NCBI GenBank assembly: GCA_035582835.1
Contig: JAYKAV010000944.1
Location: 1,228,372 to 1,292,371, forward strand
Length of the DNA stretch: 64,000 bases
Source: Phoebastria nigripes
Taxonomy: Eukaryota > Chordata > Aves > Procellariiformes > Diomedeidae
Reading direction: 5' to 3'
The position numbers and the translations under genes were made by a program. Positions 35,701 to 49,136 of the stretch are shown here, piece after piece; position 1 is the first letter of the stretch; each line of letters begins with the position of its first letter. Below the pieces are notes generated by a model, which searched no databases, was not told the DNA's origin, and saw nothing but the letters and a program-made list of their open reading frames with translations.

Positions 35701-37185
35701 CTTCTGCGTGGAGGTGGGTAGTCAAGTGTCCAGGGGAAGACGCAGATGCAGGGTTTGCACTGTACCGGCTGCGCTAGGCACATCCCCGTCGGTAGTGGTA
35801 CTGCACAGGGTAATGGTTTCAGGGTTGAAAGGTGTAGCCTGTGATCACTGTGTGGAGGAAAAAAGGTTCTCAGCCTTTTGGCAAGTGGATAATTCAAAAG
35901 TACAAGAGAGAGAGGAAATTTGCTTCCCGGTCTGTGACCAGAGAATTGGCATTTTCTACAGCGGTTACCAATGGCCTTTTTATATATATTTTTCTTTAAT
36001 GAGGAATAATGTGTGTAGAAAAGACCTACTTAAAGGCTTCATTTATATTCTTTTAAATCACATAATTATTTAATAACTTATACCATTCCAACAACANTGT
36101 ATATATGTTTTTGCAGCCCTTTGTATTTAGTGGTAGATTGAATTGTATCACTTCTAAAATGCAAATTTTAATCTCCTTCCTGACATGAAATAAATTATGG
36201 TGATACCCCAGCAAGGTAAGTGCAACACTTCTACAGGATATTTTCTGTTTTAGCCATTTCTTTGGCTTGTAATTCCTTGATGGTGTGAAATAAAAACTTT
36301 CTTGTCAAAGACTTTTTGGCAGTTACAAGGGTTGTTTCAGAGTTAGGNTTTTTTTNGAGCAGAGAACTGCTTCCCTTTTCTGCACTGTGCTTCATCGCAT
36401 CAGCTGCCCTTTTTTGTGGTGCTTGGGGCATCTAAGCTACCGTGGCCATATCCTACATGGTTGTGGAGTCTTGAAGCCTGTGTTAACCAGTAGATTAGAT
36501 GTGGTGTAGCAACGGCTTTGAGTAAGCATAGTGCTTGGTGCATTAGACCGAGACCTACACTTGACCTGAACCTCTTCTCCCTGGAGACTTGATGAGGTTG
36601 CTGCTAGAGTGAAGAGGATTCTCTCCGTTTCTTATTTAATCACTTGTTTCGGGGAGAAAACAGCAATTTGGACTATAGTGGGGTAAGTACAGGGCTCTGG
36701 TTTCTACATTTCCCTAGGTTTGGGAAGGAAAAAAAAAAAAAGCAGCTGTGCCTTGCTGGGGAAAAAGGTTTTCTTCCACAGATCCTTAAGGACACTTGCG
36801 CAACATCAAATACATAAAGTACCCTGGCTGCGCTGCCAGCAGTTGGCAAGGCTGTCATTTCACAACGGGGAAGGCTTTGGCAATGCTGAATTAAAATGCT
36901 GCTGTTCTCCTCCACCTCTTTTTCCTCCTCACTTGTGCTGGTCCAGCTGTTTGTGATTCCACGTGGCACATTGGATTGGGAAAACTGGTAAGTAACCCAG
37001 CCAAAAGGGAAAAGCCCTGCAGCCTGAGTCAGCATCTGTGGTGTTAAACATTGCAATGGTGCTTTTAGTAATTAAGTCACAAGGAAGATTTGTAAGGTGA
37101 AAACCCATGTGGCTTAATGAGCTGTCGTTTAAGGCTCTGTCACTAGGATGATTGATTGATTTTTTTTTTTTTTTTTTTTTTTTTT
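32731..37185. other. Intergenic DNA downstream of MTMR9
   Basis: No gene recognised. It contains simple T tracts and a long T run at 37161-37185 after GATT repeats. Confidence 0.55.
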
Positions 37186-37280
37186 GGGCACTGGACTGGG
37201 GTTTGGGAGACTGAAGTCCTGGTCCTGCCACAGATTGCTGGTGTCACCTCAAGTGACTGACTTCATCTGCATCAGTCTTG
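37186..37280 (+). repeat. Ancient MIR-like SINE
   Basis: The order GCACTGGACTGGGGTTTGGGAGAC, GTCCTGGTCCTGCCAC, TTGCTGGTGTCACCTCAAGTGACTGACTTCATCTGCATCAG follows the MIR/CORE-SINE layout (body with CTCTGCCAC, conserved TGTGTGACCTTGGGCAAGT core, then CTCAG). It is diverged and called by eye. Confidence 0.5.
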
Positions 37281-40200
37281 GCTGAAAAAGTGCGCTTTCT
37301 GGGTGAGTCCAGGCGAAACTCCTTGTTCTCATGTCCCTCTTGTGTGTTTACTGTTTGGGACAGAGACTGCTTGGCTATTGTACAGCTTTGATTAAAAACA
37401 GCCTCTAGGCACTAAATAGGGTCTAAGGTATCGTGCATGTAGTGGAGCTAAAAGGGGGAGAAGAGAGGGTGTACCTTGATCCTTGCCCACTGCTAACATT
37501 ACAGAAAGCCATCTGCACGATTGTCAACAGGACTAACAATAACTGGTCTACAGAAATGCAAGGCTTGTGCCCACAGAGTATGGTAATGTGCAGAGCAGCA
37601 AACCAATGGGATAGCATGTCTCTATGGCAAGAGCTCTGTTGTACCTCCAAGTGTCNTGAAAGGCCAGGAAGAGCTCCTTTTGCTCAGCTATCTAAGCACA
37701 GGAGTTGCGAGGAAGGTGTGCAAATTCAGCAAGTGGGCAGAGGGGGAGCAGGGGTGAGATCATGAAAACCCTGTGAGTAGGAGAGGGTGGGAGGGGAGAT
37801 TAAGCCTGAGGCTCTGGGAGAGGCTGTTGCAGAAGGCTTTGAACAAGAGGAGCACTTCTGGATGCTACATGGAAAAGGAGAGGAAGAAGGCAGTGGTGTA
37901 GAGTGGGGAGAGTGACGAGCGCTCTTGGAGCCATTAGCTCCATGGCACCGTGCTGCTTACGAGAGGATGGACAGTTCTTGTCTGCTGCTGGAGACTCCCA
38001 ACAGCAGAAGTCATTCCCAGCAACCCTGGTCCCCACCCTGGCCCTTTTGGCAGTGCTACGCACCAAGTCCCAGCTCGGAGGAGTGCCTCACCACACGCTG
38101 TGCAAAAGATNCTCTGGAGTTTGCCAGCTTACTGTGTTTTAATAATCTGCCCCTCCTAGAAGGGAATAGCCTGTACACTGCCATTGCTTGGGCTTGCATT
38201 GTACCTGAGTGACACCATGTTAAAACTCTTGCTATTTTGGAACTGTTTGNGGGGGGGAAGAAAAGAAATAGGATTAACTACTAAAAAAATCAGATCACTT
38301 AGAGGCTGGCTGCGTATACTGCTCTCCAAACTAGGAGCATCCTTAAATCTACAACTCTGCTGTTACAGGATGGCACCTCCTGTATGAGTGAGGAAGAAAG
38401 GATGCTGTGCTACGAGGATCATGCTGTTCCCCTTCCTGAGTTAAAATCAACCTTTCGCTGTCCTCACTCCCTCCTTCAGCTCCCAGGCTTTCTTTGACAA
38501 GAACATTGCCTCAACACCCAGCCCAGATCTGACTTTCCCTTCCCTGTTGTCACAGCCTTGAGAGGCAGAGCAGCTTGCTGGAACATGTCCTACTCTCTTC
38601 CCCTTGGCTCTTTTAATTTGCATTTCCAGTATTCCTCTGTTAGCATGTTTCTGAACTTCAGACTGGCTTTTCTTGTTTGCAGTCTCTCAGACATGGATTA
38701 AAAAAAAACAAACAACCACCCTCAAAACCTTAAAATCCAGATATGATGAAAAATATAAAAAATACAAGCTTCTCCGTAGTTTGTAACCTTCCCTCTCTCC
38801 CTGGAGCACTTNTTGGGGCACCTTTTGTCATGCACAGAGACCCTGTGAGCAGGATACCCACAAGCAAAGACAAGTGAGCTACAAGGCTGTGCGGACCACT
38901 GAGAAAGACACCCAAAGTCTCTTTGGTGCCCAAACAGGCACTCGTCTGGTAGGAGGGCTGGCCTTGTCTGCTTGCTGGAATGGATCGTCCACNTTGCTGA
39001 GATGCCATCATCCATCTCATAAAGTTGGGTTTTCTCCCCTTTAGGACTTTCTGCCTTCTCATGTTGAGGTCTTTCCTCATGTACCTTTGAGCTGCTACCT
39101 ATGACATCTCGACAATCCTACCTCTGTCCTCGGTTTTACCTTTCTTATCTTGCAGGGCTCTGTGCTCTTTCTCACAATTTGGCAATCTCCTTGGCTCTCA
39201 GAGGCAGGGTTATCCAGCTGGGCCATATCAGGGAGGCCTTGGATCGCAGCTGAACCTGGAGGATGGGGCGGTTTCAGGGCCAGCTTGCTGCAAGCTCCAT
39301 CTAGCTTGTGTTCGTGCCAATTTAATGCTCCAGATGGTTGCCTTGGTGTTGGAGGAGGTAACTGGGTTATTAAATCACTCCTGCTTCTTTGTCAGTCTGG
39401 GGGATCTGGCATCCTGGTGTGATACTGGTCTAGAAGAGAACTTTACACTGAGTCAGGCTAGCAGATACAGTAAAACCACCGGCGAGCAACTTCAGGTGCT
39501 CCATGCATCATCCTTCTCAAGCAGAAAAAGCCCTTTTGCTCAACTGCATGCATATATCAGGGCCCTGGAGACAACAGGATCTTTTTTTTTTTTTTTAATC
39601 TCTGCAGCATGCCAGGTGAGATCTGTTTGCCCTCGCTGCAAGGCTGGATCCATGGTGCCCTTCCTGTGAGCAGCCATGGAGTCATGCTAGAGGCTCTGCT
39701 CTTCCTTTTTTCATTTGGTGGCAGACTCCTCAGCCTGGAAAAGTGATTGCTGAGGTGATGATATGATGGAGGTCTGTGAAACATTGGCATGGAGAAGGTA
39801 AGGAACAACTATTTGCTCTGCCTCATACAAGAATTAAGGTGCAGTGGATGAAATTATCAGGTGGCACTTGAAACAAAAGGAGGTGGTGTTTGGCAGGGTG
39901 TGTGGTTCAGCTGGGGAGCTTATGGCCATGGGATATTATAGGTGCCAAACATTACATGCATTCAAAAAGCAGCTAAATAGGGGAAAGAAAAATCCATCAA
40001 GGGTTATTTAACACAAAGACATCAGCTGTCAGTGGATGTTCCTGAGCCATACGGTATCAGGATGTCAGGGATGCATAGCTGTTAGATTTTCCTCCACGTG
40101 CTGTGCCCTGTCTGGCTGCTGGTGGCCTTTGAGACAGCATACAGGACTCAGATGACCCTTTAGTTTAATTCAGTTTGCTGAAGATACTGCACAATCTATA

Positions 40201-43200
40201 GCAGATGGAGTGATACTGCTGATACTCCCATAGCTTGGCTTCCCAAGGGGCTTTAAATGCATTTTTCGAGACTCTGCAGTGAACAAGAGTTCTTTGTGTT
40301 TATTTTCCTACTGTAGCTTTCCCTCTTTTAAAGAGAGACAGCTGGTTTTGTGAATGGTACTTAACAGTTCTTTCAAACTCAATTGGGCACTTGGGACCAG
40401 GAGTTGTGAGCACTCAGCTTCTCTAGCGAGCAAAGGATTTCTCCCCCTGCAGCTTCTGTTATACCATGATTTTCCAAGATGTCCATGCTTTGTGAGCTGA
40501 GGTTTTAAAAAGTGGCCATTTGTTAATGTCTGAAAGCCTTGGAAATAGTGGCCAGTCCTGCTTTGTTTGCTCTCCTAACTTTGAAATGCTCTGAAACCAA
40601 TTTCATTCATCGCTTCCCTTTTAAGAAAAAAAAAAGGAGAAAAAAATTTTTTTAAAAAGTCAGGCTCTGTCCCAACCCTGAACTGACTTGAATCTTGTAT
40701 CTACAACAAATGCCAGGGAGTTTTTTGGCAGACTTGATGACAAACCATTCTTCCATTTGAAATGGCTGGACAGTGAAGCTGAAGTGCTTTTTCCTTTTGT
40801 TATAAGTGCGTATCAGGGTGCAGTGTTTTGTGTAGGGTCTCCTGCTCGTGCCCAGTAGCTGTGCCCATATACTGCCCAGCCAGGCATTAAGTGATGTGAT
40901 TAATAGCTGCCACATGCGGTTGACTCTGCCTCTGATCTCTAGGGTGGGGAGATTTGTGTGTGCAGTGCAGGGTTTTATTTTGCTAGCAAAGCTCTGTGAA
41001 AGGTTTCCCTCTCAGGAAATTGTTTCTGAGAGTTTAATGTTGGTCTTTGTCCTGACTGAAAATTAAGACCTCAAAGAAAAGAGGCATATTTTTGTATGGC
41101 ACTTTTTTTCTTTATTTAGTTAAGCTTGCCATATTATTTCCTTTAGGTACCTTTAACAAAAGCATTTTAGTATTTCAGGATTCCTTTTTGGGTTGCTGAG
41201 CTAAAGGTTCCAGCTCACTGAGCTGTACACTCATAGGGGCCTGGGATACTTTATATGTCATACTTTCATGCTCTGGACTCCTGCCCAGACAACGTCTCCC
41301 CAGAGCAGGACACTGCCATGAGAAACAGAGCTGAGCTGGCTTAATGCAAGCATGTAAGAATGACCATGCTGGTCTGAGAGAAGGTACAAGCATCTCCATG
41401 CTTGGTCTCCAGCAACCATCAACAGTGGATGTTTAAGGAGAGAATATAGGGAATGGGTTATTTCCCAGACTCCAGTCATAAGTGGCTCAATGACTTCTTG
41501 AGGCAGAAGTTATATCTCGATTGTCATGTTTAATACTCGCTATGGACTTATCCTCTGCAAATTGCCTCTTGAATCCATGGTCCCTTTGGGACTTGGTGAT
41601 CAAGCACTTGGCTCTCCTGTTTCCTTTGGAAAGGCTACGAATGCATGGCACCCAAAGCTGCAGTCCCAGCAGGCAAACAGTGGCCTGAAGTCATGCAACT
41701 TAACGCTGACGTGACTTGAAATACTTTGGATTTAGTTCAAGAAAATGCTGACTTTTGATTTAAGGGGCATGAAAAGAAAATTGGATGATTTAGGCAAAAT
41801 CCCCTTTTTGCCCCCAAGGACAATATTTTTTTTTTTCTTTGCTGAGATTGCTCTCTCTGTGGATGGAAAATGCCCAACCTGCTTTAGTTGGCAAGCTCTT
41901 GTTTTTAGCTGAACCATATGCTGATGTATGTTAGTATCTTGCTCCAACAAAAAGCTGTGGATAAATAAAGAGCTGAAGGCAGCATGCAGTTCCCTTCCCC
42001 ATGCCTTTATTTCAATAAGAGGACTATTAAACTTCACGAGCAAAGTTTTTAGACTCATTGTGATAGATTATAAAGTTTATCTAATAATTCTGTATGGAAA
42101 ATGGAATTCTTAAATGCTTTTGCCCCTCCCTAGCTCATAATGTGATGCCTTATTGCCCTCAAGCAAAGGCAAGGAATTCTTGAGCCGACTTTTCACTGAC
42201 ACTCTGCATGCTGCTGCCGACTGCTCTGCTCAATCTTAACAGCTGTGAGAAGGCTGGTGAGTCTGTGGGAAAGGTGTCTGCCTGTTCTTGGATGCATCAG
42301 GCACGCTCCTAGCACTTCATAAATGATTTTGCAGCTGTGGTAATGGCTCTGTTTTGCAGAGATGGCCATTTTAGATTTCATTTTAAATGCATTTTAACTT
42401 TTCTGTCCTGAAGCTTCCCTCCAAGGTCTTCTGCCAAAAGTCAGCTTTATTTTAGAGAGAAAGTTTTGCAGTTAATTAAACAGGGCGCTTCGGAGATGAG
42501 GGATTTAAGTTCATGAGACCTTGCAGATTTCATAAAATGCACTGATATGTTTTTTGCAGGCTTTTCTCAGGTCAATTCATAGAGGTTACATTCTTCAAGA
42601 CCAATGAAACCCAGTGGTTCCCTGGACCGTAATGAGCTACACTGAGCAGTTGTGCATCTATTCCCAGATCTGGCAAGTCATAGATTTTACAGGGTTTGAG
42701 CCCCTGACAGGGAAGCTTTACTCTACATTATCAGATGAAACCTGAGTCCTTTTCATAAACCCACTATTTATTCTCCAAAGTCTATTTAACAAATGCACTC
42801 AGTAAATAGAGTTGGGAAAGTGGCTTTAACTTGATTCCAGGGTTTTCCTCCTCTGCTTTGTTCCCTTGCAGAAAATGACCCTGATGAATGGCACATCCTC
42901 TCAGGCTGTAACTGGCCTCAGCCAACTCTACCTGAGGCCTCTTCTTAGCCAGCTGTGGCAGTGGGAAGAGAGGAGGAAGAAACAGTGATGTTGGACTCGT
43001 GAACACCTGAGTATTTCACAGTGTACCATTTTCTGGGTATTCAGTGTTTGAAGGCTGGTATTTGGTGTTTGACAAGTTTCCATTTCTTGGACAGATAGAG
43101 GTGATCTTCCACCCTTCTTGTCCCAGAGTGCCCGCCTTGGTCAGAGCTGTGATTACGGCTTACTCTTCCACCATAGCGTTCAACGCTTGCTTCTGCCACG

Positions 43201-45570
43201 CTGCTGAGGCCAACTGCTTCTTACCGCAAGAGCGCTTCTCTGTGTGGCAATACTGTGTGTTTCTGCTAATTATAGAGGCTGTTTTGCCCCAACCAGTGAA
43301 ATAGTCTAGAGAGACCATGTCTACAGGGGGCTTGTGATGTCATCCTTCCACTTGGGTGACATCACTAGCTCTGCTGCTTTAAGATAGTGGATGGTCTTGT
43401 CACTCCTGTCTGGCTGTCTGTGACAGCGAGGAAGGGACTGGAGTGATGCAGAACCTTTCCTGCTGAATAATTGTAGGTTGTAATTATAAAGGAGGGTATT
43501 CATTGCCCTATCCATCTGACGGCTGTGCATTTACTGAGTAAAAGCATTTATCAAGAAACTCTGTAATTCATCAGCACTCCAAGGAGAGTAAACCACCAGG
43601 CAGACCATGGTAGACCACTCCTTTTGGATCAGATAGTCACTTCCCATTTTCTTCGTTTCTGAGCTTCTTAGGAAGATGCATCACTGCATTGACAGTAAAC
43701 CTAAGTTATAAAAACCGTGGCACAAAGATGTTTTTCCAAAACCTTCTGGTTTGCCTTTTGTGGCTTCCAAACACTCTCTTCCTTAGCATCAAGGGACCCA
43801 TCCATACACAAAGGTTGCTAGAGTGGCCTGCTTCTGTTTAGCTGAGTGTCCCAACAACTGCAGTGGTTGCCTCAGAATGGTGCAGCAGATGCTGCCAGCC
43901 TCAGATGGACACTGTTTGGATTGGAAAGTTATCAGAGAATTAGTATTGTTGGATGGGTGAAAGGAAAAGGTATTACTGTGACTAAAGAGTATCTTCGCTA
44001 AGGGAAAACTCAAGGCTTTTCTCCCTTACAGTAACTAAGTAAAGGATTAAGCCCGACTTCCTTTCCATTAAAGTCTCCCCTTTCTCATAGAGCTTGAAAC
44101 CTTGCTGTGTTTTCAGGTATTCACTAGCTCAGGTACACACTGAACAGCCCAGCTACTCAGTGGAATATCTGGAAGGCCAGATCCAGATGAGCCTTGATAG
44201 AGGAGGACAATGAAATTCATTGCATTAATGACCACTGTTCTTTGCGGTGTGTGATAAACTTGATGTGAGGCTTTGTCCGAATTTTTAAGATAGTCTGGTT
44301 TTCATGTCTCGCAGGGTACATTCCTTAACCCTTACTGTATTGCAACATCTGCTCACCTCAAAGACCTGTACGAGCTTGTTTTCATACCAGGTTGTGTGTT
44401 GTTCAGAAGGATACAGACCTTTAGGAAGGCAGGCCACTGCCTGAAACGCTGCTCCTGCTTAGACTGGAAACTCATCCTTGTCATTAGCTGCACTAATTAT
44501 GCATCTTGTTTCCATAGCCTACTTGAATGAATCCTTGTGTGGAGACCTGCACTGTCAAGGCCAGTAAGGAAGAAAGATGGATGCTGTGTGCACCCCAGGC
44601 ACTGTTAGAGTGGATCTAGTTCTGCAAAAACAACTGCTGAGGGTATATAATGTTTCCCTTCTGTCTTTGTTTTTTTGCTGTGGTTACTCATGTTTGTTAC
44701 AGGATGAATGTATTTGGCCTTCATAGAAGCTGAGAAGGGCAGGGAGATTGGTTGGGACTTACTGTTTCTGTTCTGAGCCTTCCATGTGACGTTCTTGGTG
44801 TGCTACAGGAGCTCTGCTGGAAAACCGGGAGAGTCAGCAAAAGGGAAGCGAGAGTCACTTTGAATTAGAGCACCTGCCTGCCCCTTGTGAGCTCTGTGTA
44901 TCCACTCTGAGGTGTGAAAACCCTGCTTAAGGGTAAGCATCAGCTGGCTGCAGATTTCTTAGCAACATTATGGCCTCTGTACAGGCAAGTGTTCATGAAG
45001 GGTATGACTTAGGGCTTGATTTTTCCCTGCCTGGCTCATTACCTATACATGCAAATATATCTCAAATCATTGTTCTTATATTTGGGACGTAGCCTTCATC
45101 CATTTTGTTTGCTTAGATGTGAAGCTGCAAGACAGTGGGTAAATGGGCACATATAGGAAAGTCTTCAGGGAACAAATGAAGCTGTTTCCTTCCCCAAAAT
45201 AACAAATGCATTTCTTTCTGAGATCTCGGAATTCCTACTAGCTGGTTGCAGTGCAGGTCAGGGCTTCTTGAGGATCGTGTAACTTTCAAAACACAAATCT
45301 TTTTGGTACATTCTCAGGATAAACAACTGTTCCCTCATTATTTTATATGTTTCTTGTATATTAAATAAATCACAAACAATTCTATGGGTGACACCAGAAC
45401 TGGAGGATTGCTCTATATGCAAACAGAGTTATACTGCAAAGGCTTCTGAGCTGCAAAAGTAGCAAGCATGGGGAGAGATTCAGGCCCTAAATCCTGAAGA
45501 GAGGAGGTTGTTAAGCCTCTCCCTTTGCCCTGAGACCGGATCCACTAAATGTACAGCTTTGCTGATGGGG
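37281..45570. other. Intergenic DNA, nothing recognised
   Basis: About 8 kb of mostly unique-looking DNA with isolated Ns and short homopolymers. Open frames here are short and lack family resemblance, strong splice context or repeat identity. Confidence 0.5.
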
Positions 45571-45685
45571 CTTACCTAACCTGCTCTTAAATCTCTTAGC
45601 AACCAAAACTCTGCTCCCTCCCCAAATGATCTTTTCCAGGACTTTCCTTACAGCTAAAAGTTTGTCCTAATGAATAATCTTGCTG
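45571..45685 (-). repeat. Degenerate CR1-type LINE fragment
   Basis: The run TTACCTAACCTGCTCTTAAA, the part around CAAATGATCTTTTCCAGGAC, and TTACAGCTAAAAGTTTGTCC resembles the reverse complement of older CR1 3' regions (TACCTAACCTGTTCTTAAA, TTCCAGTACTT, AAAGTTTTTCCTAAT). It is highly diverged. Confidence 0.55.
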
Positions 45686-46470
45686 CTATTTGAGAACGTG
45701 GCTTTGAAACCAATATATTTTTGGGTTTTTGTTGTGGTGGTGCTTTCTACTATAAGATTGGCCCCTTGTCTCCTCCAACCACTTCTGCTCTTCACAGAAC
45801 TGTCTCTGCTCCCTTCTTTCCCATTTTTTTGATAATTCTTGTCGCTATGGACTGTCATTAATTGTGTCTCATCTCTCTTGTAGAACCCTTCACTATGAGG
45901 GTGGAAATTAGTATCGTGGATATAAAAGAAACCAGATAAAATGTCTGCCATCAGTGCATTAGCAGTATTCATGTGTCTCATGTTGTGGTGGACAAACTAC
46001 TGTCTCTAAGGGGACCTGCCCTTGCAGGACTGCTATCCTGTGTTCACAAAAAGATGTTCATTATAAGAAGGCAGCAACACAAAAGCATCGGGGGAGCACT
46101 GAAGGCTTTATCCTGGTACCTTACTGTGCGGGATGCCGTACGCTCCCCTTACACAGAGAAATGTGACTGCAGCTACTGCAGTCTAAGATATATGCACACA
46201 GTNCTGGAGTAAAACCGTCTGCAGAAACTCCTGCCTTCTCTGACCAGCCTGCCCGGAGAAAATGTTACCTTTCAGGCCATGATCTTACACAGTGTTGAAC
46301 AGCCAGAGTGAAAGATGCTATCAGCAGAAGCATGCATCCTTCTCAGCCTACCTGATGGGCTAAAACCTGTGTTTTCACTTTGCAGGAGCTCACACAAACT
46401 GGAATGATGCCAGGTGAATGATCTTAAAAACAATGCATCCATGGCTCACACAGTGCTTCACCTCTCATTT
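45686..46470. other. Intergenic DNA, nothing recognised
   Basis: No gene or repeat recognised. It ends at the second assembly gap. Confidence 0.5.
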
Positions 46471-46500
46471 NNNNNNNNNNNNNNNNNNNNNNNNNNNNNN
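46471..46500. other. Assembly gap (30 Ns)
   Basis: Thirty Ns directly abut a 22-base A run, so the gap probably reflects failure to sequence through a homopolymer. Confidence 0.97.
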
Positions 46501-46522
46501 AAAAAAAAAAAAAAAAAAAAAA
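46501..46522. repeat. Poly(A) tract
   Basis: Twenty-two consecutive A bases follow the gap directly. The upstream side shows no recognisable retrogene, so a retrotransposed tail is only one possibility. Confidence 0.9.
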
Positions 46523-47082
46523 GGCAAGGCAAATCTAATTGAACCAAAGAGCATGAAGCTCTTTCTTTTAATTAAAAAGAATGACTTCTAAATAAAATCT
46601 TCCCCATCTATTCTCATCCAAGGAAATGGCAATCCAGTGTGATGCACGTGTTTGGGTGCAAAAGCAATGCCAGTTACTCACAGAGGGATGATGACAACTG
46701 ACTTTGATCAGTACAAGGTTCTCCCTTGCCTGCCAACACAATGNGACACCTTCTTGTGCACTAGCATAGCCTGTGTCAGATCTGTTGGGAATGATGAACA
46801 TCAGCGTTAAACCAGTTCAGCGCCACAGGGAGATGTTTCTTCTTTTCACGTTCTGTGTGGCTGACCTGTCACCAAAGTGAAGTTCAGTCTGCCTCCTTGG
46901 TGACTCTTTGTGGTTACCGTGGTGCATGTGGACACAACAGGAACTTGTATCTCGATCTGACAATTTACTCATTAGTGCTGGCTGCTATGGTCTGAGGGAT
47001 GTAAAACCATATAAAGCCAAGGAAAAAGTCCACTTCCTTATTAACCTGTCTCTTAACAGTGGGCAGTGGCAAAACACATATT
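46523..47082. other. Intergenic DNA, nothing recognised
   Basis: No gene recognised. The open frame that starts at 46908 runs through this unique DNA into the CR1 copy by chance. Confidence 0.55.
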
Positions 47083-48182
47083 CACAGCATTCTCCTAGAG
47101 AAGCTGGCGGCTCATGGCCTAGACAGGTGTACTCTTCGCTGGATAAAAACTGGCTGGATGGCTGGGCCCAGAGAGTTGTGGTGAATGGGGTGAAATCCAG
47201 TTGGCGGCCGGTCACGAGCGGTGTCCCCCAGGGCTCAGTTTTGAGGCTGGTCTTGTTCAATATCTTTATCAATGATCTGGATGAGGGGATTGAGTGCTCC
47301 CTNAGTAAGTTTGCAGATGACACCAAGCTGGGTGGGCGTGTTGATCTGCTCGAGGGTAGGAAGGCTCTGCAGAGGGACCTGGACAGGCTGGATCAATGGG
47401 CCGAGGCCAACTGTATGAGGTTCAACAAGGCCAAGGGCCNGGTCCTGCANTTCGGCCACAACCCCATGCAACGCTACAGGCTGGGGGAAGAGTGGCTGGA
47501 AAGCTGCCTGGTGGAAAAGGACCTGGGGGCCCTGGTTGGCAGCCNGCTGAATATGAGCTGGCAGTGTGCCCAGGTGGCCAAGAAGGCCAACGGCATCCTG
47601 GCCTGTATCAGAAATAGTGTGGCCAGCAGGAGTAGGGAGGTGATCATGCCCCTGTACTTGGCACTGGTGCGGCCGCACCTCAAATACTGTGTTCAGTTTT
47701 GGGCCCCTCGCTACAAGAAGGACATTGAGGTGCTGGAGCGTCTCCAGAGAAGGGCAATGAAGCTGGTGAAAGGTCTGGAGAACAAGTCTTACGAGGAGCA
47801 GCTGAGGGAACTGGGACTGTTTAGCCTGGAGAAGAGGAGGCTGAGGGGAGACCTTAATCGTGCTCTACAACTCCCTGAAAGGAGGTTGCAGCGAGGTGGG
47901 TGTTGGCTTTCCCAAGTAACTAGGGATAGGACGAGAGGAAATGGCCTCAAGTTGTGCCAGGGGAGGTTTAGATTGGACATTAGGAAAAATTTCTTTACTG
48001 AGAGAGTGGTTAAACATTGGAACAGGCTGCCCGGGGAAGTGGTGGAGTCGCCATCCCTGGAAGTATTTAAAAGACGTGTAGATGAGGCGCTTAGGGACAT
48101 GGTTTAGTGGGCATGGTGGTGTTGGGTTGATNGTTGGACTCGATGATCTTAGAGGTCTTTTCCAACCTTTATGATTCTATGA
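47083..48182 (+). mobile_element. CR1 non-LTR retrotransposon, 5'-truncated, with reverse transcriptase remnant
   Basis: The C-terminal half of CR1 ORF2 plus the 3' UTR. Translation shows GVPQGSVL, the catalytic FADD box in [39 protein letters not shown] and the terminal [33 protein letters not shown], stopping with TAG at 48105-48107. The tail ends in TTATGATTCTATGA. It is a broken copy: an A appears to be missing in the run near 47145, shifting the frame of the leading segment, and a pair of compensating indels scrambles the protein at about 47853-47910. Low divergence and a long open frame suggest a fairly young insertion. Five Ns lie inside it. Confidence 0.95.
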
Positions 48183-49033
48183 AAAGCTTGTAGAAAAAAA
48201 CGTAAGAATACCACCTGGCATACAGTGATCTAACATGCCTCTGTCCTCTGATGATTTTATCATGTCTTTTTATGTTCTCTAGTTCACGTGGGTCCTCTGA
48301 GCCAACATCCCAACACTACTTTCAGGTCAATGTGACCCCATGCAGTGATATCCCTAGCAACGCATTTTCTATGAAAATTTTTAGAGGAAATAAAATGGAT
48401 CAGGCTGCACCACTTCTTCCTTGTGTGGAGACTCTGTAACTTCCTCCCCCTGACATCTGAGCTGGTATTTTTCTCCCAAAGATACATATTATAGTCCTAA
48501 ACTGCTGCATACGCTGCCTCTTATGGGAATTACATATACTTGTCTGAGGGCAGAAATGGGATACAAATCAGTATTCATCGATAAATATGGTGGAGCACCT
48601 GCGGTTCTCAGTGAGCATAGATCAGTATGGCTCTATAGGTTTACCCAAGTGAGTGATCTGGTCGTGGAAGAATCTGCTAGCATCTTAATTGTGTGACCTG
48701 GATCCAGTTTCTTGCCAAAAAGCTATAGCTTGTTCTCTCTGCTTCCCATGAGCCTTGCCTGGTTCAGTNCATGTGCTCAAGGGCTGTTCTGCACTATCCA
48801 CAGTCCTGGTCAGGACTGCAGCTCATTACAGATATGATTGGCTCTCCTAGGCTATATCACCAGGTCCTTGACTGCCCAGGCAGCAGAGAGGGCTGTAGTA
48901 CCTCACTGATCTTTCAGTTGCTAATAGTCACTTTAGCATTTCAAACTTCCTCCCCTGCCTTTCCTGACTTTGCATCCTTCCAGTGGCATTTCTGCATGAA
49001 CAGCTGCTAAGAGTTATTCTCCCTTCGTTAGAC
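48183..49033. other. Intergenic DNA between two CR1 3' ends
   Basis: Nothing recognised besides the flanking repeats. Confidence 0.55.
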
Positions 49034-49136
49034 TGAGGCGCTTAGGGACATGGTTTAGTGGGCATGGTGGTGTTGGGTTGGCGGTTGGACTTGATGATCT
49101 TAGAGGTCTTTTCCAACCTTAATGATTCTATGATTG
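49034..49136 (+). repeat. CR1 LINE fragment, 3' end only
   Basis: Nearly identical to the last 100 bases of the 47083-48182 copy (GAGGCGCTTAGGGACATGG, GGACTTGATGATCTTAGAGG, ending ATGATTCTATGATT). It is the same subfamily in the same orientation, 5'-truncated. Confidence 0.95.

Noticed and set aside
37161..37185. T25 run as a reverse-oriented poly(A) tail
   Set aside because: The adjoining sequence looks like an MIR-like SINE in plus orientation, and no retrotransposed gene was found on the minus strand.
46471..46522. N gap plus A22 as the tail of a processed retrogene
   Set aside because: No coding similarity on the upstream side and no flanking target duplication could be identified.
46908..47082. 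N-terminal part of the 399-codon open frame that runs into the CR1
   Set aside because: It is unique DNA that reads through into the retrotransposon by chance. The homology starts at about 47083, and the frame of the first CR1 segment is shifted.
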